Shown here: positions 50,855 through 64,000 of the stretch, piece by piece | Layout: each line of letters starts with the position of its first letter | Numbering within the stretch: the first letter of the stretch is position 1 | Source: Cenococcum geophilum 1.58 | Lineage: Eukaryota; Ascomycota; Dothideomycetes; Gloniales; Gloniaceae | Length of the DNA stretch: 64,000 nt | Reading direction: 5' to 3' | Assembly: GCA_001692895.1 (NCBI GenBank) | Contig: KV748181.1 | Location: forward strand, 1,865,640-1,929,639 | Program-made: the position numbers and the translations under genes | The notes under the pieces: model-generated | Seen by the model: the letters and a program-made list of their open reading frames with translations, nothing else | Database searches by the model: none | Told to the model about the DNA's origin: nothing

Positions 50855-52106
50855 GAACTCGGGGTGCAATGAATATGCTTTAGGGGACTATTCCAAAGAT
50901 GACTTCAAAGGCCTGACATTAGTGGGAAGTGTAAGTCTTGTATGAGCAATAATGGAGATGATTCGGACCAGCAGTAAATTGCAGCCGTTGTCCGGAGCCT
51001 CTCTGATGTATTTCTTGCAGCGCTCCGACGCGTGGGTTGCGTCTTTGGGAAGTCCCTTTGTGTGAGGGCCGGGTGAATATCGCCCTAGTCCACCAAGTCT
51101 AACGAGATAAGAGGAACGAGTTACAAGGCGTTACAAGGCGTTACGCAGGTGGGTGAAAATAGCAGTCTATGGCTGTTAGGGGAGTTGTGGTGCTGGCAGC
51201 GTGATTCATTTATGTAGCGGAGGCGTCGCCTACCGATATGGTCATGCGTTCCTGAAAGGATCTCGTTGGAGGAAGAGCAGGCCATGCACTGGGCGCGGCG
51301 GGCCAGTAAGGAAAGCCATGAAACATATAATGTCCCGCTAGCAACCGATACTCTCAAAGAGAACCAATAGGCGCCGCCCTAGACTCGCCTTTTTGTTCCC
51401 TTGACAGGACAGCTCATCAACAAGCAGCGGCAGAAGCGTTGTCAGAAAATTTCTTCTCTCTGTTCGCGCAGCAGACCGGGGAGATCCCGGGGAAGTTCGG
51501 TAACAAGAGACAGTCGGGGAGCAACACGGTGCTCCGATAAGAAAGAGCGGCAAGGCAAAACCCATCCTTGCAAGCAGCTGCATATATATATATTGAGTTG
51601 TCCGAGGAAGCATGACGCGGATACGTAACATCTCCACGAAGGCACCACTGCTGATGCGACGGGATACACCAGTGGAGTGGAAAGACTGCTGGAGATAGCG
51701 GGAACTGCTAGAGACTCCCATTAAAGTACGCATGCCATGAAACATAGAGCGCGGCGAAGCTGGTGAATGAATATATGTATATTCAAAGGGCATACTAAAT
51801 TCCAGGTTATGCAATGCTACCTCGATATACTATAGGTTACAGGATATATTGGTATACCATATGTACTGTATGTATGTACTGTACCTGGTCTGGAGAGATT
51901 CTCGCCAAGAGATCCTTACGATTAGATTGACCTTCCATCAGCACTAACTGGAACAAGATAGCAAGCTTAACGCGCAGTCGCTATGCAGCCTTGAACTCCC
52001 ATCAATACCACTCTAACCTCTAACTCTTTCTCTTTGCGTCTTCCCTACTCCAAGTCGCCCGCTTTCCTCTAATCTCCAACTCTCGCTCTCCTTACCACTT
52101 ACCACC
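50855..52106. other. 1.25-kb divergent intergenic region upstream of PRE10
   Basis: No gene supported. It holds a short tandem duplication TTACAAGGCG near 51121-51144, GTATGTACTG-type repeats near 51860-51890 and CT-rich sequence close to the PRE10 ATG. Several open frames on the minus strand (51121-51814) have no domain or codon pattern that I can recognise. Confidence 0.5.
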
Positions 52107-53236
52107 ATGGTGAACCTTCAACTCCCACATTGTTTTCCAAGCTGTCCTTCTGACCGCCGCAACAGACATCAATAGGCACGGGCTACGATCTTTCGAACTC
52201 CGTCTTCTCTCCCGATGGCAGAAACTTTCAGGTACTACCTTACCATCCTTTCTCCTCCTTCATAATATCATCGCGCTCAGCATCCTGCAGGTCGAATACG
52301 CAGTCAAGGCGGTGGAAAACGGCGGTACAGCAATCGGTATAAGGTGCAAAGACGGTGTCGTACTCGCATTGGAGAAGCTCGTCACTAGCAGACTACTCAA
52401 GCATGGAGCGAACAAGCGGATAGCTACTATAGACCGGAATATGGGCGTTGTAAGCACTCTCGGTTTTGTCAGCTAGAAAATTGCACGATTCCCCATTTTG
52501 CTATTCAATTGTATCTAACTTGGTTATTCCGCAAGGTCTCCTCAGGACTCCTACCCGATGGCCGTCACTTCGTTTCCCGAGCTCGCGACGAGGCAGCCGA
52601 GTGGAGGAGATTCTACAAAGCCCCGATCCCAACCTCAGCCCTCGCAAACCGCATGGGCAGCTATGTCCAGGTATACACTCTATACTCAAGCGTTCGGCCA
52701 TTTGGTGTGACTTCCATTGTCGGAGGTTGGGACCCGGAAATAGAAGTACCCGTCGATGGACAAGTTGGATCAGGACCATCATTTGGTGCGGGAGGGAAGA
52801 AATCAGGATCCAAACATGGTGGACCATTCCTCTATATGATTGAGCCTAGTGGGCTCTACTGGGTGTGTCAGATCGTCTCTAAATCACGTTGAGTTAACAG
52901 CTAACATCACCTTAGGGTTATTACGGCGCCGCAACAGGCAAGGGCCGACAATCCGCTAAATCCGAGCTTGAGAAGCTAGATCTCGCAGCAGGCAACCTCA
53001 CCCTTGAAGAAGGCGTCAAGGAAGCGGCCCGTATTATCTACGTCGCGCACGAGGACAGCAAGGACAAGGACTTTGAGCTGGAAATGACATGGGTTAGCTC
53101 TCTAGACGGTCCTACGAAGGGTAGGCATGAGGAGGTGCCCAAGGAGCTCAGAGAGGAGGCGGAGCGGTTGGCGAAGAAGGCATTGGAGGGTGAAGACGAT
53201 GAAGACGAGAAGACGGATGATAAAATGGAAGAGTAG
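52107..53236 (+). CDS. PRE10: 20S proteasome subunit alpha type-7
   Basis: Five exons: 52107-52109 (ATG only), 52166-52231, 52291-52449, 52536-52862 and 52916-53236; all junctions are phase 0 and the sum gives 291 residues. The N terminus [27 protein letters not shown] is the alpha-subunit signature (residues 4-28) followed by [24 protein letters not shown]. The [27 protein letters not shown] and [16 protein letters not shown] segments match the alpha-7 (Pre10/C8) type. The C terminus is strongly acidic ([12 protein letters not shown]), as in this subunit. It forms part of the outer alpha ring that gates the proteasome. As in PUP3, the start codon is alone in exon 1, followed by a 56-bp intron. 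Confidence 0.95.
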
Positions 53237-53450
53237 GTGGGCATTGTACGATATTCTACTAGAACTGGGAGTTTAGTATAGACACACCTAGTTGCGAGCG
53301 CTGCTTGAAGATGTAAGGGGCGAATAATGCGTTTTCAGCCTCTTCCAACTTTGTAGTTATGGTGGAATGGCAATGGATCACGCCTCCCGTGACACGGAAA
53401 CCACAAACTACACTCTTGCTCCTCACCAGTACTTTAGCCTACCAAGTTCA

Positions 53451-54608
53451 ATGTCACCAACCCTCATCCTAATAAGGCACGCCCAAGCCCTCCACAATGT
53501 CGAGAATAAGTCAACCCGTCCCTCCTAGCCACTCCCTGCTGATTTTTCCACACGGGATTACAGCATTCCTGATCCAGCACTGTCAGAACTCGGCATCAAG
53601 CAATGCCAAACATTACAAGAGAATTTAAAAAACCTCCCGTTGGCAAACGAGGTAAAGCTCATAGTTGTCAGTCCCATGCGAAGGACCCTCCAGACGGCGA
53701 CATTATGCCTAGGTTGGTTGATTGAAAGGGGAGTTCCGGTGATGCCTGACGCCGGATGGCAAGGTGAGGTTGAAAAAATTTATGACCTTCCATTATAGAA
53801 ATCCGTATAAGTGGGCTTCACCTAAGACATAAATCCTCTAGTTCTACTCTCCGAGCCATCGTGCCTTATTGCGCTTCTAATAGCAGAAAGAATGTTCCGC
53901 TTTGCCAACAAATCAAATTTTCAGCTCTCTTTCTCACTTCAATTCTTTTCACTCCCGTGCGCAAGCGTGTAGCCACGTTGGTTCAGGACGTGCAACACAC
54001 TTCTTCTAGTCTTCTGCATATAATATCTACAGTCACGATACTTATAAAAACGCGCACATACCCCATCTCCATCCACTTCAGACGCTTCCCACGCTTTCTT
54101 ACCAGCAATCTCTCTGACCACTCCACGCCGCTAACAACGCCCAGAGAGCTCCGATAGCCCTTGCGACACCGGCTCCAACCTCTCTACCCTATCTGCCGAG
54201 TTTAATACCCTCGATTTCAGCGCAGTCGACTCTGTCTATCCCAACAAAACCACTCCTGAATCCAACCCTTACCTCTTCACCAAAATCGCCGTACTAGCTC
54301 GAGGGCAGGCCTGCCTACGTGCTCTCTATAATCGACCCGAGAAGGTTATTGCAGTCGTCAGCCACTCGGCTTTCCTGAGGTGCGCCGTTAGCGGTACAAG
54401 GTATGCGAATGCAGATTACCGTATTTTTGATTTTGAAGAGATTGGTCGGGAGACAGACGGTCAGCCAGCGAAGTTTTCGCTGAAGGAGTGGGCTGAAACA
54501 GAGGCTAGAGGAGGCGGCATGGGAAGGAGTGAGAGGGGTAGGGCCCAAATTAAGGAGCAAGATTTTCCGAGGGTAAGGGAGGAGATTGTTCATGAAATGC
54601 CTGAATAG
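53451..54608 (+). CDS. Histidine phosphatase (phosphoglycerate mutase-like) family protein
   Basis: Three exons: 53451-53509, 53564-53763 and 54145-54608 (240 residues). The start MSPTLILIRHAQALHN carries the RHA version of the catalytic RHG motif (His10). PDPALSELGIKQC, VVSPMRRTLQTA (second Arg), PCDTGS and VVSHSAFLRC (second catalytic His) follow in the usual order. The substrate cannot be told from sequence. Intron 1 (54 bp) has the weak donor GTCAAC and uses a TTACAG acceptor that removes the codons for Tyr-Ser seen in most relatives just before IPDP; there is no AG further upstream that would keep them. Intron 2 is long for this locus (381 bp) but ends with a good branch site (GCTAAC) and CCCAG. 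Confidence 0.8.
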
Positions 54609-55149
54609 TGTAAACCGTAAGGATGGAGTGTTGCAAGGAGGAATATATATATCCAAGAGGTTTAGGTGAGGTAGCGGATATAGACAAGGTAATTGAATAG
54701 ACATATATGGAAAGATTTCTGTAAAAAACTCGAAGTGCTACAGGATTGGATTACCTCAAAGCAGTATTTATCACGCACACACGGTAGGCTAAAAAATAAT
54801 TTTAATATCATCTTCTGACAAATTTATGGCCAACCTAACTCGAGAAAAAAATCCTAACTTTTTATCTACATCTAGAACAGCGGGGTTCACATATCCCCAG
54901 CCATCAAAAGGCTATGCGCAGTGTTTAGGCGCATGTATGATCTATGTACAGTTAAATTCTGGCCTCTAGCCAAGAATTTGGGATCTCTGATCCCTGAAAA
55001 GAGAAAGAGAAAGAGAAACGAAGAAAATTCCAGAGGGTATACAACTCTCCTTCGCCTTCGCAAACGCCCATTCCTTTCCCGCCTTTGCAATTTTCTACCC
55101 AAAACACACTCAGCTCCAGGCTAGTCATTCCCCTTCTTTCTCCACTAGG

Positions 55150-57628
55150 TCATCTTCGCAAACTCTCTCTATCCTTAGCCATTCGCTTTACAGGATGCAG
55201 TATCATCCCTGGCAGACACATGCCCGTTCCCTTCCCTAGCTCCTCTCCCACAACCCTCTCTTCTTGGGCAAACTCATGCGTCTTAACCCTCCACCCTAGC
55301 CACTGTCGATACAGTATCCTCGGGAACTTGGACGCATAATACCAGCTCCATCCTTGGAAATTATACTCGCGGTCATGATTGTAGACAGAGTCTCTCCCCT
55401 CTCCCCACTTGCCGTCTACTCTGTCGTCGGCATTAAAGATAAGGTCACTGTAGAGCGCATCCCAGTGACGGTCACCCCAGATGGGATGGGGTGCATACAC
55501 GGCTTTCAATCCGTGCTGGAGGGCAGCGGTGCTGGGCCACATCTCTGCGACCATGGCCCGGCCCACAACATTCTCATCGTGCATTGCGCGCAGCAAGCCC
55601 TTCGAGAACCTGACGACGGTATTAATGAACACCCTGCGGTTCAGCTCCTTAAACTTGGGGTGCTTGAAGTGTATATCGGTGGGGTAGTCGCCGGTAAATT
55701 CGGGGTGGACACCTGGGACGTAGTTCCAGATTTTGTCTTTGTAGGACCATTCGGTGTCGCGGGGGTCGAACATGGGGAGGAGCGTGATGAAATCCGCCTC
55801 TTCGCCTACGCCCCAGGAGAACTTGTCTTCCTCTTGAGTCGTGGGGGGTGCAGGACCGACAGGAACCTGTGGAGGTTCGGCCTCTGGATACGGCTGTGGG
55901 CCCCATACCGGGGGTGGAATCTTGTCTTTAGCAAATGAATCCAGGATCTTTTCGTTTGTGTCCTCGACGAAGGCGGAGTAGTTGTTACCGTGGATGGCCG
56001 GTAAGTAGTAGCGTTTATTCCGCTCCCAGAGGAGCTTTCTGGGTTGTTTGGCTGCAAAGTCGGCCACGCGGGAGAAGAAGTGGTAGTGATTCCCTATATA
56101 TCTAGCGTCTGTTTCCCAGTTCCAAACATAGTCAAATTCGGGGTGCGTATACGAGAACCACTGCACGCACATAAATTGGTGCCAGTAAACTTGCCAGTTT
56201 GTGACATTTGGATACCAAGACTTGAAGATAGCCTCGGACCAGAGGATTGCAATATCACGAAGCTCTTCCGGGACATGTTGTTTGAGGGTTTCCTTGTAAA
56301 GCTCCGGGTCCGAGAAAATGGCCAAGTCATGACTCTTTATGTTGACAAAAAGGAAGACTTGGTATTCACCGCCAGAGAAGAGGGAGAGCTCCGTTATCAT
56401 GGCTCGGATGGCCTGAATATCATTCTCTTCGTAGGTGTAGCCCTCATACCCACGGATCAAAACCGCGGTGCGTGAATGGTATGAAACGGGTGGTTCACTG
56501 GGATTGGTCCTTTTCGACTCTGCATGTATTGAGGTAGTAGCCGGGAGTTCCTCGTTGAACTCAATGCCGGGCGTCATGTTCGCAAAGTTCCGGGCCTCTG
56601 GACGGTACCGCCCCTGGTTCTGCTCGAGGCATTGGTTCTGTAACTCACCCCACTTGACATTCTTCCACTCTACCTGCGTCCTGCCAATAGAGTCGTCGAA
56701 GCCATAGGGACCATAACGCGAGTAGCGGTCAAAGCATACATTCGAATCGAGCCCGATAACATCGGGCCTGCTGACGAAAGACTCCGGGAAGTCCTTAGGT
56801 AGACCACGATATGCCATAACCTGGTCTTCTTTGCTGATGTTCAATGGCACTCCCCTTGCTCCTTTGCACGCGACGTACTCTCCCTTCCACTCCTCTCGCC
56901 ATTCTGGGCTATTATATTTCGGGTATGGAAGATATGGTAATAACGAAGACTTGGCGGTGTCACTCAGCTGCTCGACGCCGTTGTCATATATCCTATGATC
57001 CCTGATACAAGAGAAACCGTAAGCATTTAGGATGGGGTAAACCAGGCACCATTGCCCAACTAGCTACTAAGACGTACATGTCAAATCCCTCCCACCTGTT
57101 CGGGTCATAATCACTGTGGTGATAATCCCCATAAGGTGGCCAATGTTTATTCCCCTTCCCCGGTCTATTCCATTTGAGCATGTTCGCCATATAATCCAAC
57201 TTGTTTATTGGTATAGGCGCTTTAGAGGAACTAGCGATTGTTCCTGTAGAGTATAGGTGTGTTTCCGGGTTCATTGTTGTAAGTGAAGGTCTTTCCTCTG
57301 GCATGTCAACGATATCGGGCGCCGATGATTTCTGGGATGCAGGCTTAGACGAATTTTCGGGTGCAACGCCCGGCGAAGGGCTAGAAAGAGAGCCAAAAGA
57401 CAACTCATCATAATCTAGATTGTTCAAATTGGGCGATTCTCTGAAGGTGACGAAAAAGAAAAAGGCAAGGAACGACAACAGCACGAGCTGACGGCGAAAG
57501 GAGTAGACTAGCATAGTGGCGTTGAACGGGCGGTATAGAGTTCGAATTAGGAGGGAGTTGGTGGAGAAGTTGAAACTGATTGCGACTTCATAGGGGGGTT
57601 TTCTGAGCCAAAGGATGGCTAGGGGCAT
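55150..57628 (-). CDS. DUF3405 family protein, predicted type II membrane protein
   Basis: Two exons: 57078-57628 and 55150-57001, with a 76-bp intron (donor GTACGT), 800 residues if translation starts at MPLAILWLRK. A Met at codon 39 (57514) is the alternative and would put the membrane anchor (QLVLLSFLAFFFFVTF, residues 47-62 of the long form) right at the N terminus with basic residues before it, as in Golgi type II enzymes. After a Ser/Pro-rich stem come KWNRPGKGNKHWPPYGDYHHSDYDPNR-type motifs and then the DUF3405 body: RTAVLIRGYEGYTY, EYQVFLFVNIK, PEFDYVWNWETDARY, YLPAIHGNNYSAF and FNADDRVDGKWGEG. The fold is thought to be glycosyltransferase-like and the ETDAR element may act as a DxD-type site; the activity is unknown. 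Convergent with the histidine-phosphatase gene. Confidence 0.85.
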
Positions 57629-58790
57629 GAGCGAAGGGAAAGAAAGGATATTTGGTAGAAGGACGATGCCTTCCTCGAGCGAAGAGGCAAAGAAGTGAAG
57701 AAAGCGTCTAAGAGAGGACGAATAGAAGAATGGAGGTGTAGAGACGTAGAGGCAGAAAGGTATAGACGTGGAAGAAAAGAAGCGTTATTGGCGTTGCACC
57801 AGCTGTTCCATCTACTCTCCGCCTCTTCTCCACCGTGCCGCAGTATTGGCATGGTGTTAAATTAGCCAGCGCCCCTGTATCAGAATATTCAACGTGCCCA
57901 GCCACGGATTGTGGCGAGTATCTTACACGTACAAGGAAGGGAACGGCATTCTGAAGGTTTTTTTTTATTACAGATGAGGGAGGGACTGCCCACGGACTGC
58001 GCAAGGTCTGCCTAGAGACTGCCTAGAGACTGCCTACCTAGGGAAGGAGGGGCATTGCGAGCGGGAGGGTTCCAAGGTTTGATGTTGGGTCACACACTCC
58101 CGAGACGTACAAAGATGCACAGCAAGATGCTGGAGACGCCCAAGGCCTCCCCAAGACTCCTTCGAGGCTCCTCCAAGAAATCCCCACCAGCTGCGCCGCA
58201 CGGGGCAGCAGATAGGCTGCCTGGATGCGAGAATGTGTGGAGTGGGCGGTTACCCCCTCGCCGCTCAGTGGGTGCGTGCGCGTCGGAGGATGCAGCCCTA
58301 AAATAGACAGTTTGGCCTAAGCACGTTTCGCTGTTTCAGCGCCATCGATCCGCCATTAGAAAAAGCTTCTTCCCCTCCACTCGTCATCGTGGTGCTACAC
58401 CTTCAAATTACGTTCAAATCCCCCCAAAATCCTTTCCAAAATCCTCTCCAAATACTCCAGGCGTCTTCGTACAGCATCCATCATCCATCCCGCTGCGATA
58501 CCAACCGTGCCACCTGTGCCGCCTTTCCAATACTGCACCACCATCATGACCTTCTCCACCCGCTTCGAACCGTAGCGCAAGAAGAACTGAAGGGCTAGCA
58601 GTATGCCTCCAAAACTACCGAGTCCGACAGCATTTGGTAATCAGGATGGCGATTTTATGTCGTGTTTTAAGAGACATAGAGCGGAACATCCTCGACCCAA
58701 CTGCTCGGTCATACGACTACTTGTCATGACTCTGATTGTCGGACGAACTCGTGTGCTCGTGTGTAGATTGATCCACGCTATAAATACACG

Positions 58791-58850
58791 GTGGGCGAGT
58801 CACAGGCACCCCTGATCTAACCCTAATACAGTAGTGATCGGCACCAGATC
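58791..58850 (+). repeat. Diverged direct repeat, copy 1
   Basis: About 60 bp aligned without gaps to 59298-59357, sharing CCCCTGATCTAA, a TAGTGATCG-like end and GTGGG.G.GTCAC at the start. Most differences are transitions. The pair is 507 bp apart. Confidence 0.6.
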
Positions 58851-59297
58851 AACACTGATACAGTTGACGTCACTGTTACGGAAGATTTCCCACGCACCGA
58901 CAGCGAAGCCGCGGAAATTTACCAAGCACTGCCTCCTAATTTAGGAACCCTACAAGCCACGCGGTAGGAGAACTTAGTACCTAAAATTCTATGATATATT
59001 TCCAACTGTGGTCTGACACAAAATCTCATTTAAATGATCGCGACTACTAATCGAGTCTCTCACTAATGAACCCAGATCGGGAATGGAGATAAATACTTTA
59101 TTTTAAGTGCAGAGTCGGCACATAATTATGCGCTTGCAAAGGTCCCTCCTTCTACTAGTCCCACTAGAGGCTTTGATTATAGACTGAACTGAGGTAAGGT
59201 GGAGTGGGGTCAGGCTACTGCTACTGTTGACCGAACAATTTAGAATGAGAACTCTGTCCTATTGCAAGAGGCTCTAGAGCCTCATTATATACAAGAG

Positions 59298-59357
59298 GTG
59301 GGTGGGTCACTGGTACCCCTGATCTAATATTGATATAGCAGTGATCGACGCTAGGCT
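59298..59357 (+). repeat. Diverged direct repeat, copy 2
   Basis: Partner of 58791-58850. A TATA-like stretch lies just upstream of both copies. Neither copy has clear terminal inverted repeats or target duplication, so they could be solo ends of a small element. Confidence 0.6.
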
Positions 59358-62300
59358 GACAGCAGCTGACAGTAATCGCCTCTCGATCGACAGCTACACG
59401 ATTGCATCGGATTAGTCGCGTAGAGAGCTCTATTTGACCATATGTGCATACAAATAATCGTATATATATATTTGGCAATTACTTTGGCAGGCTTTGTGAA
59501 TTGAGTTTTGTAGCACATTGTAGCACTTAGTGTTCGCCCTGACACCGGCGTGCTCTGCATGGGATAACGTAAAAACCCCGGATTTTAGAGCAATTAAGAT
59601 TCGGGGATAAATAAATGTCCAAAGAATAGCACATGTATACAGTCTATTGAGAGAGAAAGGTATGCCCAAACGAATTCGGAATCAACGTGGTTAAGAGTCA
59701 CGGGTGATTTTATTGTGCGAATAAATGCATAGAATGATGAATACCAGACATACCCGCAACAGAGGCATAATGCTCGACGCGTGAGAATAGATGGGAACAA
59801 GCATTCATACCTAATCCCGGCTCATAGGAAATTTATTGGACAGGTATTAGAAGTGCATAATCATAGCTTGTAGCATTATAATATGAGATATTTGACTGCG
59901 CTATCGGTATGTTAGTACCCTTCTTATCGCTTCGGACATCTTCGTTAGTGCGCACTTCGAAGCATTTCAGTTTCACTGCCTATGAGCACGAACGTTTGCG
60001 TTTTTCGTCGTGCATCTATTGCGCCGGGTTGTCTCGCCTGATATGTAATGTTGGAGTAATTCGTGACACGTCATGATAGGCTCTCTCAGCTTCCGAGCTC
60101 CCTCAAACGCCGCAAGAGTCAACGTGCTGAATGGAGCCTCTAACTGGATAGACAACTGTTCAGCTCATCCACTGAGGCTAGGGTTGTATTGCTTTTGACG
60201 AGCCTTTGAGGCGCTCAAACGCAAGCCGCCCGAGACTCAGCACACTATCTCGCCACCGTGGGCCCCTCATGTAAGAAATAAGCGTGAAAAGCAAGGTGAA
60301 GCCTATCCTCGCTGTCAGAGAAGCACGGAAATCAGTGAGGTTGAGGACCGAAGCGATTCTCTCAGCTCTTCAGCCTCGCCAAGATATGTCGTTTAGAGAA
60401 GCTACCTGGTAAACAGCTTGATACGCCCAGCCATGCAGGACCCGGCCAGGTATTCTTGCCGGGATGCATGAAGATCTTCCAGGGAGCTGGAACGATATAT
60501 TGGAGTGCAGAGCAGAGGCAGCTGACGTTTGCGAACCCTAGGAGGAGAGAGGATTTTGGCTGCATTCCAGGTTTCTCCCTAGGTAAGCGCACATATCTAC
60601 ATGCCCAATGCGTGGGATATGATGAGTTTGGCCACCGAGCTATTGGTGAGCTATTACATGGATTTCGCAAATTTCTTTACACTAGTTGGGGCTAATTCAG
60701 GTGGTCTGCAGGGAGTTTGAATACGGCTTAGAGGATGCTGATTTGGGCGAGAGATTCTGCAAGGGGGCCATGCTTAGCCTCCTGCACGAGCTGGCGCCGA
60801 GCCTTGTATTTTTTGAGGTTTCAAAATGAGCCTATCTTACGTCGTGCTTCTTGTGGTAACAAAACGACGATCGTGACGTCGCGCGATTTTGTGATCTTGG
60901 TTGAGCCTCCTGTCGATCAAATCAAAGCTTCCTTATGACTGAACCTGTATTTGAAGCCTGCTCAGCTTCTTATCCTCGTAATCTACCACTGAGCCCCCCT
61001 TCCTGCCGACTACTTGGTGACGACCTCCCTCATTGCGATCACCTCCTTCCGAGCCTCCGCGAGAGCCGCTGCCCCAGGATCACGTCTTCGACGTTACCTG
61101 AGGCTTGATCGGCACTATCCCTTAACACATCAGCGTCCATTTAGAATCTAGTCCGTGCGCGGAACACCAAAACACCAGACTCTTAATTACGCGTGCACCT
61201 ACATAGACTGTGCGAGCCGCCGAGGACACATTTTGGGTGTAAAATATGTTAGATTCCGTTCTGTAGAAAGGACGAGTGTTGGTTACCTTATATTGAGCGA
61301 CTAAACTCTAGGGAATAAGCTATATAGATCGTTTTATTATGTAAAGATTTTGTAAATATTACTAGCCTCACATTCCTGAGCAGGACGATTCGATTTGGTT
61401 GATTTAATTAGCTAGTCCTTATCGATAACAGATGGACGCAAACTGGCGTGCTAAGAGATATACTGCCTCTAAAAGTCGTGACATAGGTGGTCCTATCGCG
61501 GGGAAAATGAGGGTAGTAAAAGGAGCTGCTAAGACGTTAAGTCTATAACTACATCACTGCTTGATTGATCGCAACGATTACTAAGTAACTTTACCTGATA
61601 TAGGTGTGTAAGCGAGATACTGCAAGCTTAAAATACTGCCTTATTTTACGAAATCTTTTAAGTCTGCGTTACGCATGTGTAGGGGTCCCTTGTGGAAGCC
61701 TTTTATAAACGGTTTCGTGCGGGTCTACAAGCTAGGGTGTGTGCGGTGGCGTTAAGCCAAGGCTTAATCGACGGCTTCGACGTCAGGATTGAACGACTTT
61801 ACGAAGTTTACAAGGATTGCGGAATTCATGTATTAGTGAGTTATTTGTGAAATAATGGGTCGGAGAGAAAAAAATTTGAGGCGGCTCTTGAGGTGCGGCC
61901 GCATCAAGCGTTTCTATATTTACTACACTGCGCCTCACTGATCCTTGAGAAAGTCGCCAGGCCAGGAACAAAAAGTGGGCAAAGCAGCGCTAGGCATGGA
62001 GCCACCCTGAGCCCACAGCGCACCCTCGCGGTGACGAAATGGCAGAATCAGGGAGAGTCTGTAGAGCTTACCTACTGCCATCGATATCCCAGGCCATGAA
62101 AAGGAGAAGATGTGACTTCGCGCGGGCGACTGTTTCATTCGCTGCGCCACGGCCTCATAGCGAAACAGGGGACGCGAGGCTACAGTAGCCTTTCTGCCCT
62201 TCTGGCAGCCGAGCCAATGTTTTTTGTGGAGAGGTGTTCTTGGCCCTGCTGCTTGACATATAAAGCCACCACACAAATATTAACACTATCCCGACCACTC

Positions 62301-62419
62301 CCCTCCTTCTCTCCTTTCTCCACCGATCCACCAAACTCTTTCCAACTTCAATTGTCCCGCTACAATTTTTACGATCGCTATTGAATAACGTGCACGACTA
62401 TTTTTTGTTTACATTCGCA

Positions 62420-64000
<1,581 letters not shown>

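Larger units (their letters stand above)
57629..62419. other. 4.8-kb gene-poor region upstream of GFA1
   Basis: No gene is supported. Small open frames (for example 58603-58815, 59221-59800 minus, 60362-60938, 61935-62384) have no recognisable domain, intron structure or codon bias. Visible content: a GACTGCCTAGA tandem repeat near 58004-58035, two related segments at 58791-58850 and 59298-59357, and CT-rich sequence just before the GFA1 start. Composition is normal, so this is not part of the RIP-mutated block. Confidence 0.5.

Noticed and set aside
51121..51814. Minus-strand open frames of 75-158 codons between the zinc-ribbon gene and PRE10
   Set aside because: Overlapping frames, no domain, no convincing splice structure; more likely promoter and intergenic DNA.
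62112..62180. Possible tRNA (TGGCGCAGCGA resembles an A box, minus strand)
   Set aside because: No B box at a proper distance and no cloverleaf could be drawn.

Overview
The window is a filamentous ascomycete (Pezizomycotina) chromosome segment with two very different halves. Bases 1 to about 40,180 are AT-rich, TA-dinucleotide-rich repeat DNA made of nested retrotransposons. Their reading frames are broken by TAG/TAA where conserved Trp or Gln codons should be, and their catalytic Asp codons have become Asn codons. This is the mark of repeat-induced point mutation (RIP). From about 40,200 on, base composition is normal and the DNA carries intron-bearing, conserved fungal genes with short (about 50-150 bp) GT-AG introns.

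Transposon half. 1-4646 is a minus-strand Ty3/Gypsy element running off the left edge (5' LTR 4221-4646). 4831-9726 holds remnants of at least two more Gypsy elements, one with RT, RNase H, integrase and a chromodomain. 9727-10012 is a 3' end of a LINE-like element. 12996-18544 (plus) and 19323-34451 (minus, interrupted) are two Ty1/Copia elements that form a large inverted repeat. The minus-strand Copia is split by a LINE-like insertion (22983-25361, 16-bp target duplication) and by a complete Gypsy element (25739-34028, 5-bp target duplication CTTAT). Another chromodomain Gypsy element (34452-about 40182) ends in a truncated 3' LTR that abuts a host gene.

Gene half. A 5'-truncated, frame-shifted conserved gene (40197-42134) and a decayed piggyBac-type transposase (42492-42944) form the border. 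Then follow PRP28 (minus, splicing helicase), mitochondrial ribosomal protein L25 (minus), PUP3 (plus, proteasome beta-3), an uncharacterised zinc-ribbon protein (minus), PRE10 (plus, proteasome alpha-7), a histidine-phosphatase family protein (plus), a DUF3405 type II membrane protein (minus) and the first part of GFA1 (plus, glucosamine-6-phosphate synthesis for chitin). These are mostly housekeeping genes with no shared pathway, apart from two 20S proteasome subunits about 4 kb apart. No biosynthetic cluster, tRNA, rRNA or CRISPR array was found.

The most notable signals are: (i) the two Copia copies have exchanged their LTR partners and target duplications across nearly identical inverted arms, implying a real inversion or a misassembly; (ii) the PUP3 gene carries a 45-bp in-frame duplication that introduces a TAG stop; (iii) GFA1 uses a GC-AG intron next to a 5-nt first exon; (iv) the last PRP28 intron is an open, in-frame 171 bp.
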